A DNA stretch of 6,048 nucleotides from CAYUPI01 sp964446585 (GCA_964446585.1 CAYUPI010000123.1:1-6048), one strand, 5' to 3'; positions 1 to 4,877 are shown, counted from the stretch's first letter. Notes: a model not told the origin generated them from the sequence alone. A program made the numbers and translations.

Positions 1-1
1 A

Positions 2-298
2 AACGAGGTGCCAGGGGCGCCGCGATTTCAGGTCACGCCCGATCATCGGCTTTTTTTGATGTGCTATGTCCATGGAACGGATGACGCCGGGAAAACGATC
101 TCCGAGAACCGGTTGACCGAGATCTATCCGGACGGCGAAAACAGTCCCTGGCGTCGAGTGTCCTTTCAAAAGCCATTCGTGTCGTACTTCACCGCGACGG
201 TGCGCGCCGGCTCGCCGCCGTCCAAAACGCTCGACATCCTGGGCCAACAACAAGGCAAGTCGCTCACCATGAGCTACGGCCGCGTCCGGCTGTGGTAA
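2..298 (+). CDS. C-terminal part of an unidentified protein (5' end outside the window)
   Basis: The reading frame is open from base 2 and ends at the TAA at 296-298. The GTG at base 8 has no ribosome binding site in front of it and the two preceding codons are also open, so it is more likely an internal codon of a gene that starts before the window. About 98 residues are visible. They are rich in aromatic residues and short strand-like stretches, with a segment reading FVSYFTATVRAGSPPS near the middle and a final RVRLW. The style resembles the last blade of secreted BNR or sialidase-like beta-propeller proteins, but no diagnostic Asp-box (SxDxGxxW) is seen, so no function is assigned. It lies 41 bp upstream of the EthD-like gene on the same strand and could share its transcript. 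Confidence 0.6.
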   Translation, partial: NEVPGAPRFQVTPDHRLFLMCYVHGTDDAGKTISENRLTEIYPDGENSPWRRVSFQKPFVSYFTATVRAGSPPSKTLDILGQQQGKSLTMSYGRVRLW

Positions 299-339
299 GT
301 CCGTGAAATTCGAAAACTACTAATAAACCCACCAAGACT

Positions 340-657
340 ATGATTCGAGTCAACGTCTTCTATCCCAGGAAAGAAGGTGCGCGTTTCGACTGGACGTATT
401 ACCTCGAGAAACACATGCCAATGGTCAGCCGCAAGTTTGGTTCCGCTGCGAAGGGGGTTGGGGTCGAACAAGGCACGTCGGGAGGAATGCCGGGCTCGCC
501 GCCGTCGTTCGTCGCAATGGCACATTTCACCTTCGACTCGGTCGAGGCTTTCCAGGCCGCTTTTACCCCGCACGCGGCGGAAATCATGGCCGATATTCCA
601 AATTACACGTCGATTCAACCGATAATTCAGATCAGCGATGTGAAGATTGCGCGGTGA
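340..657 (+). CDS. EthD-family small protein
   Basis: This 105-residue protein matches the EthD family (named from ethyl tert-butyl ether degradation) in length and motifs. It opens with a strand, MIRVNVFYP, followed by the signature FDWTYYLEKHMPMV (residues 16-29), which fits the family pattern of an aromatic and tyrosine run followed by HMP. A later strand, FVAMAHFTFDSVEAFQAAF, leads to the usual helix, and a terminal strand reads IQPIIQISDV. Members fold as ferredoxin-like alpha+beta barrels, usually dimeric, and are presumed cytoplasmic. Their chemistry is mostly unknown, and EthD itself is an accessory protein of a cytochrome P450 system. No P450 or ferredoxin gene is visible here, so a substrate cannot be inferred. 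The start ATG at 340 lacks a clear Shine-Dalgarno sequence. The gene ends 6 bp before the stop codon of the convergent serpin gene. Confidence 0.85.
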   Translation: MIRVNVFYPRKEGARFDWTYYLEKHMPMVSRKFGSAAKGVGVEQGTSGGMPGSPPSFVAMAHFTFDSVEAFQAAFTPHAAEIMADIPNYTSIQPIIQISDVKIAR

Positions 658-663
658 TTCTCG

Positions 664-1890
664 TCATGAACTCGGGTTGGAGAGACGGCCGAGGAAGAGA
701 ATGCTGCCAGAGCGAGTGTCGCGAATGAAGAAAAGGAATGGGTGATCGGCGCGGAAAACTGGAGGTGGCGCCGTTGGCCGCCCTGCAGCAAGAGCAGTGA
801 CCGCCACTCCGGTTGCGGCCGCCGCTTCGGTCCCTTCTTCGTTCACTTCGCCCCAGGCTTTGTGAAAGACACCCGAAATATAGAGGTCCCTGGCCCCGTC
901 CATCCCGGAGAAATCGGCCCCGGGACCGAAGGCATCCGACATACCCATGCCAGCAAGTGCGTCGTTAAGCCGAAAGCTCGATTCGAGCTTGAACCGTGGC
1001 AGCAAGATTTCGACTTCTCGCCGGGTCATTTGGCTGAGCGAGATCGAGAGCAGCGCCGGAGTCAATTGGTTTTCCAATGCACCACAGCCGTCAACCCGGC
1101 GTGGCAGCAGAACGACCATGGAGAGCTCGTTGCTTTGGTAAGGCAGCTCAACGGCCTGGAAGTCGCGGTTTTCCATGTACCTGACCTCATCGAGATGATG
1201 CATGAGCGGAACCTTGATCTGGCTGGTGTCCGATAAGTGGAACGGCTGCGAGGAGGTTTGGGTCTTCTTGTAGGGTTTTGCCCAGACGCCCTTGAAGTAA
1301 ATGGCGTTCGCAAGGACCAGTCGAGTCCAGGCGGTTAGACTTCCGGGAGGAAGGATATCCTTGATTTTCTCCTTCGTCTTTTCCGCCACCCACTGGTTTA
1401 TCTTCGCTCTCGCAGCCTCCGCTTCGTTCTTGAAGTCTGCCTGGTTGAAGTTGGCCTGGTAATTGTCTTTGGCGTTCTGGAGAAACTCAGGGAGGAAGGG
1501 ATGGCCCTTTTGGGACCAGAGCGCATTTGCGATGCTTAACTCGACGCCCTTTTGCTGAGCGACGGAAGCGAGCTGGCGCTGGAGTTCGCCAAAACCGGTA
1601 TGCACCTCCTGCTGACTCGTGTCGAAGTGGAACGCACGGGCCATTTGCTGTTCCGTGTCGCCACGCGCGCCGGCGTAAGCCATGGCCAGGCAGGCCGAGA
1701 TGCTGTAGGGCGAAAAGAAAAGGTCGCCCGGTGTCGTCCTCAGCCGGCCAAACAAGTCGATCGCAAAAGCGGTGTTGCCCGCGACAACGGCTTGGGTCTC
1801 AGCCGAACGCGCCTTCTGGGGAGAGCCGACCGCGCATGAGAGCATGAGAGTGATCGAAAGCAGTCCTTTAGGAATCCTGGCCAGCCACAT
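664..1890 (-). CDS. Exported serpin (serine protease inhibitor), inhibitory type
   Basis: The 408-residue length is normal for a serpin plus signal peptide. Residues 1-30 form a signal sequence (positive MWLARIPKG, then a hydrophobic stretch ending LMLSCAVGS). The Cys could be a lipid anchor, but Met rather than Leu occupies the -3 position, so the lipobox is imperfect. Serpin signatures are clear: FFSPYSISACLAMAYAGARG (about 58-77), LANAIYFKGVWAKPY in the middle, and FRADHPFLFFIRD (379-391) at the end. The reactive-centre hinge EEGTEAAAAT (351-360) matches the small-residue consensus of inhibitory serpins. Counting from the hinge puts P1 near Leu367, which would suit a chymotrypsin-, elastase- or subtilisin-like protease; that is an inference. 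It probably protects the cell against extracellular proteases. An AGGAT ribosome binding site (1898-1902) lies 7 bases before the start. It converges with the EthD gene and sits outside the recognisable cassettes. Confidence 0.95.
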   Translation of the reverse strand: MWLARIPKGLLSITLMLSCAVGSPQKARSAETQAVVAGNTAFAIDLFGRLRTTPGDLFFSPYSISACLAMAYAGARGDTEQQMARAFHFDTSQQEVHTGFGELQRQLASVAQQKGVELSIANALWSQKGHPFLPEFLQNAKDNYQANFNQADFKNEAEAARAKINQWVAEKTKEKIKDILPPGSLTAWTRLVLANAIYFKGVWAKPYKKTQTSSQPFHLSDTSQIKVPLMHHLDEVRYMENRDFQAVELPYQSNELSMVVLLPRRVDGCGALENQLTPALLSISLSQMTRREVEILLPRFKLESSFRLNDALAGMGMSDAFGPGADFSGMDGARDLYISGVFHKAWGEVNEEGTEAAAATGVAVTALAAGRPTAPPPVFRADHPFLFFIRDTRSGSILFLGRLSNPSS

Positions 1891-1910
1891 AATTTCTATC
1901 CTGATACCTG

Positions 1911-1916
1911 ATTATC
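1911..1916 (-). promoter_or_regulatory. Possible -10 box of the serpin gene
   Basis: On the minus strand this reads GATAAT, one mismatch from TATAAT, about 20 bases upstream of the serpin start codon and its AGGAT ribosome binding site. No convincing -35 hexamer is found at 16-18 bp spacing, so this is weak evidence. Confidence 0.3.
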
Positions 1917-2125
1917 GGATTTGACACCTTTGAACACGAAAAGTTTCAACCAGGAAGGCAACTACGTTGAACGCGAATTGCAAGTCATCACCGAGCATAA
2001 GCAATGAGCGCCCCGGGGCCGCTGGTAGTGTAAAAAGTGAGGAGACCCTCGCCCTAATGGGTGACACTCGCGCTTGCACGATTCAAGGCGGCAAGCTGTA
2101 AGCGTCGCCAAAATGGGCCTTTACG

Positions 2126-2196
2126 GCCGAACGCAGGGGGAGTAAGGATGACCTTGATGAAAAAAGTCCTTTCATCAGCGGAGGGCGGCGTTCGGA
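2126..2196. repeat. Inverted repeat resembling a degenerate attC or attI half-sites
   Basis: GCCGAACGC (2126-2134) is mirrored by GCGTTCGG (2188-2195), and the boxes GCCGAAC and GTTCGGA have the same form as the R'' and R' boxes of confirmed attC sites further right. Between them is a perfect 8-bp stem, TGATGAAA (2155-2162) with TTTCATCA (2170-2177). However, the flanks inside the outer boxes do not pair, so the continuous imperfect hairpin of a true attC is missing. It could be a decayed attC, integrase-binding sites of an attI, or chance. Confidence 0.35.
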
Positions 2197-2222
2197 TATC
2201 ACCCCAAAATGGGTGGATATCC
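2194..2222. repeat. Hairpin directly upstream of the first-cassette promoter
   Basis: GGATATCACCC (2194-2204) pairs with GGGTGGATATCC (2211-2222) over 11 bp with one bulged G and a 6-base loop. It ends eight bases before the TATAAT box and covers the place where a -35 element would lie. A palindrome here could be an operator or an integrase-binding structure. No U-run follows, so it is not a typical terminator. Confidence 0.45.
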
Positions 2223-2229
2223 AGATCTG

Positions 2230-2235
2230 TATAAT
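2230..2235 (+). promoter_or_regulatory. TATAAT -10 box, candidate cassette promoter
   Basis: This is a perfect TATAAT preceded directly by TG, 34 bases upstream of the first cassette ATG and 6 bases before the boundary GTTAAGC. It lies outside the cassette, as the Pc promoter of an integron would, and could drive the lipoprotein gene and the following cassettes. No good -35 hexamer is seen at 16-18 bp. Confidence 0.5.
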
Positions 2236-2240
2236 CACTT

Positions 2241-2247
2241 GTTAAGC
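2241..2247 (+). other. First cassette boundary (GTTAAGC; attI-like or hybrid attC R' box)
   Basis: GTTAAGC fits the GTTRRRY core with crossover between G and TT, so the cassette would begin at 2242. It is the exact reverse complement of GCTTAAC at 2657-2663, the R'' box at the far end of the same cassette, as expected if both once formed one attC in the circular cassette. The gene start follows 22 bases later, as in the other cassettes. No matching R'' box lies upstream, which is what an attI junction would look like. Confidence 0.75.
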
Positions 2248-2263
2248 AAATGCGGTCCGGCGA

Positions 2264-2653
2264 ATGAAAGCGCTCCTCGCCTGCTTCTTGGCACTATTGC
2301 TCGGCTGCTCAGCCGGTGACCCAATCGGCCAAATCGTGGCTGAGGAATCCCGTAATCCATACTTCGGAAACGGAATGGTGAATATCATTCGTTTGCCAGC
2401 CTCGGCGACGAGCACGCAGGTAGTGTCGGAAGTGTTCAGGGGCATGCGTGTTCCCGCGGGACCGAACTTCACAATTCTCCAGGTACGTCAGGTCCGTATC
2501 CCCCGCGGCGGCAAGGGCACGAAGTCAAGCGAGCCGGACTACACGGCCGTTCTCGCAGACACAGTTTTCGGGCGAAAAGTCGTCCTGCTCCAATTCCAAC
2601 GCTATGGCGATCATCATACAAATTGGTGGAGTCACGTATATAATGTGCCCTAA
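2264..2653 (+). CDS. Cassette 1: small lipoprotein of unknown function
   Basis: The 129-residue product has a short N-terminal signal, MKALLACFLALLLGC, with a textbook lipobox (LLGC) placing the lipidated cysteine at residue 15 and Ser at +2. The mature part has no family I recognise. It contains a segment with strand character (VNIIRLPASATSTQVVSEVF) and a C-terminal stretch rich in His, Trp and Tyr (residues 113-127). It probably sits in the outer membrane facing the periplasm. The start at 2264 is supported by the signal peptide. A five-codon mini-ORF starting at ATG 2250 ends in a TGA overlapping this start codon (ATGA), which could allow coupled initiation, since no Shine-Dalgarno sequence is present. 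The stop codon is 3 bases before the R'' box of its attC. Confidence 0.8.
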   Translation: MKALLACFLALLLGCSAGDPIGQIVAEESRNPYFGNGMVNIIRLPASATSTQVVSEVFRGMRVPAGPNFTILQVRQVRIPRGGKGTKSSEPDYTAVLADTVFGRKVVLLQFQRYGDHHTNWWSHVYNVP

Positions 2654-2656
2654 ATT

Positions 2657-2758
2657 GCTTAACCACAGCATGCAGCGGATGAGAGCCAGCCGTTTATGTC
2701 GCTGCCATGTCGTGAGTCCTTGGCGGCTGGCTCTCCCCGCTGATGCTGATCGTTCGGC
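2657..2758 (+). other. attC site of cassette 1
   Basis: R'' is GCTTAAC (2657-2663) and R' is GTTCGGC (2752-2758, of which TTCGGC belongs to the next cassette). The inner arms 2666-2692 and 2724-2748 pair with few mismatches, including the uninterrupted stretch GAGAGCCAGCCG with CGGCTGGCTCTC, and enclose a loop of about 31 bases. The total of 102 bp is in the usual attC range. Confidence 0.9.
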
Positions 2759-2772
2759 CTCTTGATCCAGCC

Positions 2773-3453
2773 ATGATTGCGCAATCCGAGCCAGGACGAA
2801 TGCCATTTTGGTTGCGGCTTTCGACAGTGTTGGTCGCCGTAGGCGCAATCGTAATTTTGGTTGCGGTGTGGCTTGACTGGCTGGCCGACAAAGGGCCGGG
2901 CGCGCATCTGACTGCGGCGGCTGGCGCTGGCCTCGCCGTGGTTGTCTTCGCCGCACTAAGGCCGTCGTCGGGTTACTACCGCTTGCGCCGGTTCGAGCGG
3001 TCCGGAAAAGTGTATGCCCGGCTCGGGGTGCGCTTCTTCCGGCGTTTTGTCCCCGGCGGCGACTATTTCAACCGCCTCAGTCGCCGCACGAATCCGGACT
3101 TTCGAATCGTCCGGTCCGCGGGGGAACTGGCGAGCGCGGGACGGTCTGGGCGGCTCTTTGAGCGGATCCACGTTACCTTCTTGGTGTCCCAGCTCCCGCT
3201 GACGTTTTGGGGGCTGGTTCGCGGAGAATACGGGTTTGCGGCTGAGCTGATACCTTTCAACCTGCTGATAAACCTATACCCCATCATGCTGCAGCGGTAT
3301 ACTCGTGCAAGGCTAGAGGCGCTTACTCAACGACATGAACGACTTCAGAGTCACTGCGGGGAAGGCCCGGCCGAACAAGACGCTGCAGCAGACGGCGGCC
3401 GCGATTCTGCTTTGTCGGGGTTCACTGCTTCAGCGGGCGGCCGCCGCTGCTGA
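2773..3453 (+). CDS. Cassette 2: membrane protein resembling CrtO-type acyltransferases
   Basis: The ATG at 2743 is in frame but lies inside the preceding attC, so the start at 2773, 20 bases after the boundary, is chosen; this gives 226 residues. Hydrophobic segments lie at about 15-36, 44-62, 133-150 and 154-172. The loop has RRFERSGKVYARLGVRFFRR (72-91). FERIH (129-133) places an ExxH pair just before the third segment, and NLLINLYPIMLQRYTRAR (163-180) closes the core. This layout resembles the family named after glycosyl-4,4'-diaponeurosporenoate acyltransferase (CrtO) and its uncharacterised relatives, which end in a similar YPxxLQRxxRxR motif. The match is from memory of motifs, so substrate and activity are unknown. 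No carotenoid genes are nearby. The last 27 residues or so are encoded by the attC itself, giving an Ala/Gly-rich tail unlikely to be functional. Confidence 0.85.
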   Translation: MIAQSEPGRMPFWLRLSTVLVAVGAIVILVAVWLDWLADKGPGAHLTAAAGAGLAVVVFAALRPSSGYYRLRRFERSGKVYARLGVRFFRRFVPGGDYFNRLSRRTNPDFRIVRSAGELASAGRSGRLFERIHVTFLVSQLPLTFWGLVRGEYGFAAELIPFNLLINLYPIMLQRYTRARLEALTQRHERLQSHCGEGPAEQDAAADGGRDSALSGFTASAGGRRC

Positions 3454-3468
3454 GCTTTGGCGTTCGGC
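3370..3468 (+). other. attC site of cassette 2
   Basis: R'' GCCGAAC (3370-3376) and R' GTTCGGC (3462-3468) are exact reverse complements. The inner arms read CAGCAGACGGCGGCCGC on the left and GCGGCCGCCGCTGCTG on the right, which pair throughout except for one unpaired base, the extrahelical type of base that gives attC its strand polarity. The cassette begins with TTCGGC at 2753, matching this R'' box. The stop codon of the membrane protein (3451-3453) lies within the site. Confidence 0.92.
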
Positions 3469-3474
3469 GGAAGC

Positions 3475-3810
3475 ATGAACGTGGTTTCCTTGAAGAATCG
3501 GTCTGCTCACTCACTTGGGCTCCTCGGTTGCGTCGCTCTATGGTTTGCGGCCATATGCGTGTGGTACGAGAACAGCGCGTCGAAGGACGGGTGGTCACAG
3601 ACGCCGCTGTTTTGGATGCTCGTACTCGTCGTCGCCCCGCTTTCATGCATCGCCGCTGCGGTCGTCTTGTTGCGGGCGCGCCGTCTAGCTGCTCAGCGGC
3701 TGTCGTGGCTGGACTGGTGCGCATTGGTGGCTGGCGTTCTCGCGGTATCCATTGGTGGCTTGCTGGTGGTCATGGTGGTCAGTTCGATGCGTGGCATGGG
3801 TATCCTATGA
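3475..3810 (+). CDS. Cassette 3: small three-helix membrane protein, unknown
   Basis: The start ATG at 3475 lies 12 bases after the cassette boundary. The in-frame TTG at 3457 is inside the preceding attC and is rejected. The 111-residue protein has three hydrophobic helices at about 13-31, 44-66 and 78-102, separated by a short charged loop (ENSASKDGW) and an arginine-rich loop (RARRLAAQR, 67-75). By the positive-inside rule the second loop faces the cytoplasm. I recognise no family. The sequence GGCGGAAGC before the start is the nearest thing to a Shine-Dalgarno site in the array but is too close to the ATG. The gene ends 4 bases before the R'' box of its attC. Confidence 0.8.
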   Translation: MNVVSLKNRSAHSLGLLGCVALWFAAICVWYENSASKDGWSQTPLFWMLVLVVAPLSCIAAAVVLLRARRLAAQRLSWLDWCALVAGVLAVSIGGLLVVMVVSSMRGMGIL

Positions 3811-3814
3811 GTTG

Positions 3815-3940
3815 GCCGAACAAAGCGCCTGCACCTAGCCGCCGCCCGCGCTTTCCGCTCGGCGCTCAGCGCAAATTTGGATATCTTTATTCCGGCTCAC
3901 CTGTTTCCCCGGCGGCGGCAGGTGAGGCGCAACGTTGGGT
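3815..3940 (+). other. attC site of cassette 3, joined to the IS110 relic
   Basis: R'' is GCCGAAC (3815-3821), which complements the TTCGGC start of cassette 3 at 3463. R' is GTTGGGT (3934-3940). The arms 3825-3846 (GCGCCTGCACC, then GCCGCCGCC) and 3911-3930 (GGCGGCGGC, then AGGTGAGGCGC) pair with few mismatches around a loop of about 60 bases. The last six bases, TTGGGT, also serve as codons 121-122 of the truncated transposase, read on the other strand. Confidence 0.88.
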
Positions 3941-4299
3941 ACGTGGATAGGGGAGAGCTCCCCGGCGCGGTAAAGACGGGCCAACTGATCAGCATCCCGG
4001 CGGTCGGTCTTCACGCGGTCGGAAGCTTTCTTGGGAATGAGCGAAGGACAGACCAGATCGCAATGGATGGCTTTGCTGCGCAGATGGCGGCAGAGAACGA
4101 AGCCGCACGGCCCGGCTTCATAAACCAGGCGCAGTTCGATGTTTGGCTGAGAGAGGCGTTTGAGGAGTTTATCAACCGCGTCGATCGTTCCGCCGATAAT
4201 GCCGTAGCGGCGGACCTCGGTGGAGTTGCCCGGCGCAATGGCCACGGCAATAGAATCTTTGTGGACGTCCAGGCCGATGTAATGCACGCTTTTATTCAT
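3935..4299 (-). pseudogene. Truncated IS110-family transposase (DEDD domain only)
   Basis: Residues 1-121 are a typical IS110 N-terminal RuvC-like domain: YIGLDVHKDSIAVAIA (7-22) with Asp11, VYEAGPCGF (59-67) with Glu61, and VKTDRRDADQLARLYRAGEL (96-115) with Asp99 and Asp102. These complete the DEDD tetrad, with the same spacing between the last two Asp residues as in IS621. IS110 transposases are usually about 300-450 residues and carry a C-terminal domain with a catalytic serine; both are missing. Family similarity ends at VP (120-121). The frame stays open for a further 33 codons to 3835, but these are the reverse complement of the attC and are not transposase. A catalytically inactive fragment is expected if it is made at all. 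Confidence 0.9.
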
Positions 4300-4415
4300 G
4301 GGTGTTTGGTTTCGTTACTGTGTTATCAACGACCCAGCTCCAAGCCGGGTCTCTAACATTGTGGATAGGTCCGCTTCGGCGGATAACCCACGTTTACAAC
4401 CGGAATCAAACACCC
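4300..4415 (-). ncRNA. Candidate IS110 bridge RNA (structured leader)
   Basis: On the minus strand, directly upstream of the transposase ATG, the sequence can fold into a closed multibranch RNA. A 15-position terminal stem (4401-4415 with 4300-4314, 13 paired) encloses two hairpins. The first (4361-4391) has a GTGG/CCAC base, an internal loop of unpaired bases on both sides, then a TCCGC/GCGGA stem with a 4-base loop. The second (4331-4351) has a GACCC/GGGTC base. A two-sided internal loop is the form of the guide loops in known bridge RNAs, which specify target and donor DNA. Location and orientation fit the IS110 subgroup. Expression, exact ends and guide bases are not shown by sequence alone, and the length is shorter than the roughly 177 nt of the IS621 RNA. 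Confidence 0.5.
4300..4415. repeat. 15-bp imperfect inverted repeat around the IS110 leader
   Basis: GGGTGTTTGGTTTCG (4300-4314) is the reverse complement of CGGAATCAAACACCC (4401-4415) at 13 of 15 positions. The left arm touches the transposase start codon directly. The repeat encloses 86 bases containing two further hairpins. Confidence 0.85.
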
Positions 4416-4428
4416 GCTCTTTCACTTT

Positions 4429-4435
4429 GTTAAGC
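4429..4435 (+). other. Orphan R'-like box (GTTAAGC) upstream of the 4455 gene
   Basis: GTTAAGC is identical to the first boundary at 2241-2247 and lies 25 bases before the next start codon, the normal distance in this array. No partner R'' box or pairing arm exists to its left. It may be the right half of an attC interrupted by the IS110 element. Against this, the R'' box at the far end of the cassette is GCCCAAC, which matches the TTGGGT start at 3935 better than TTAAGC. Confidence 0.5.
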
Positions 4436-4454
4436 CATACGGTCTGGGCATGAT

Positions 4455-4757
4455 ATGAGGCGTCCTAACACTAAAGTCACCTATTCCCGAAAGGAAGTGC
4501 TCGCTGTTTTGCGAACGCTTAATGAGTTTGTTGTCTCGCTCGATCACGTCGGTTCGGCTTCGTATGATATGACTGGTGCGGAGCATGATGCGGCACTCAC
4601 CGATTTCATTCAGCGCCACAAGGTCTTCCGGAAGATGGCACAGGCACGCGCCATTCTGTCCAAGCCTTTCACTGGTCCGGTTGGCCCTGACGGGATGGAT
4701 GAGTTGGAGCGGGAGATGCGGGGCATTCGTTACTGGAAGCGCAGAAAGAAGAAATGA
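4455..4757 (+). CDS. Cassette 4: small basic protein of unknown function
   Basis: The 100-residue product belongs to no family I recognise. It begins MRRPNTKVTYSRKEVLAVL and looks mostly helical. It has a central DHVGSASYDMTGAEHDAALTDF segment and ends in a strongly basic tail, RYWKRRKKK, which could bind nucleic acid or acidic lipid. There is no signal peptide or membrane segment, so it is presumably cytoplasmic. The gene is supported by its position: 25 bases after the GTTAAGC box and with its stop 4 bases before the R'' box of a good attC. An upstream two-codon ORF (ATG at 4450) stops in the TGA overlapping this start, as in cassette 1. If the unit really begins at 3935, the gene lies about 520 bases inside its cassette, displaced by the IS110 relic. 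Confidence 0.75.
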   Translation: MRRPNTKVTYSRKEVLAVLRTLNEFVVSLDHVGSASYDMTGAEHDAALTDFIQRHKVFRKMAQARAILSKPFTGPVGPDGMDELEREMRGIRYWKRRKKK

Positions 4758-4761
4758 TTTT

Positions 4762-4857
4762 GCCCAACGAGTCAGTGGAGCTAATGGCGGCGGGCGGCAC
4801 TGTTTTGCCGATTCGACCGTCTCATGTCCGCCGCCATCGCTCACCTCGCCGTTGGGC
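4762..4857 (+). other. attC site of cassette 4
   Basis: R'' GCCCAAC (4762-4768) and R' GTTGGGC (4851-4857) are exact reverse complements, extended by neighbouring bases. The inner arms include GGAGCTAATGGCGGCGG on the left (from 4777) and CCGCCGCCATCGCTCACC on the right (to 4846), with small bulges. It is 96 bp long. Confidence 0.93.
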
Positions 4858-4877
4858 TTTGACCAATCCAGCATCCT

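Larger units (their letters stand above)
1891..2263. other. Intergenic region between the serpin and the first cassette gene
   Basis: These 373 bases lie between divergent genes and contain no credible coding frame and no integrase gene. The left part holds the serpin leader. The right part holds three short imperfect palindromes of the form CCxAAATGGG (2052-2063, 2107-2119, 2202-2216), an inverted repeat resembling a degenerate att site (2126-2196), a hairpin (2194-2222) and a TATAAT box (2230-2235). The first cassette boundary is at 2241/2242. If this is the head of an integron, attI would be expected here. Confidence 0.6.
3935..4415 (-). mobile_element. Relic of an IS110-family insertion sequence
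   Basis: Only the transposase 5' third and its leader side remain. The transposase-side break is at 3934/3935, the IntI crossover position of the attC. The outer end is not certain and is placed at the 15-bp inverted repeat (4401-4415), though it could extend to about 4428. IS110 elements use a DEDD transposase guided by a bridge RNA. IS110 elements without inverted repeats carry that RNA upstream of the transposase, the arrangement seen here. The element is inactive because the C-terminal domain is absent. Confidence 0.8.

Noticed and set aside
640..680. Bidirectional terminator between the convergent EthD and serpin genes
   Set aside because: Only 6 bases separate the stop codons and I see no hairpin with a T-run in or near them.
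742..1236. Open frame of 164 codons on the + strand
   Set aside because: It lies wholly antisense to the serpin gene, has no recognisable motif and is explained by the GC-rich opposite strand.
1968..1974. GTTGAAC as a further R' box left of the array
   Set aside because: It matches GTTRRRY, but there is no partner R'' box or pairing arm and no gene start after it. Such heptamers occur by chance several times in 6 kb.
2150..2180. Rho-independent terminator at the TGATGAAA hairpin
   Set aside because: The stem is only 8 bp, AT-rich, and not followed by a T-run on either strand.
2743..2772. Upstream ATG as start of the cassette 2 membrane protein
   Set aside because: It lies inside the attC of cassette 1, before the crossover point, so it is not part of cassette 2. 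The ATG at 2773 fits the usual spacing.
3528..3950. Open frame of 140 codons overlapping the cassette 3 gene
   Set aside because: It crosses the attC, is very rich in Arg, Gly and Ala, and has no start near the cassette boundary, whereas the three-helix frame fits the boundary exactly.
3877..4356. Open frame of 159 codons on the + strand over the IS110 relic
   Set aside because: It is the mirror of the transposase fragment, which has clear DEDD motifs on the minus strand, and it starts inside the attC loop.
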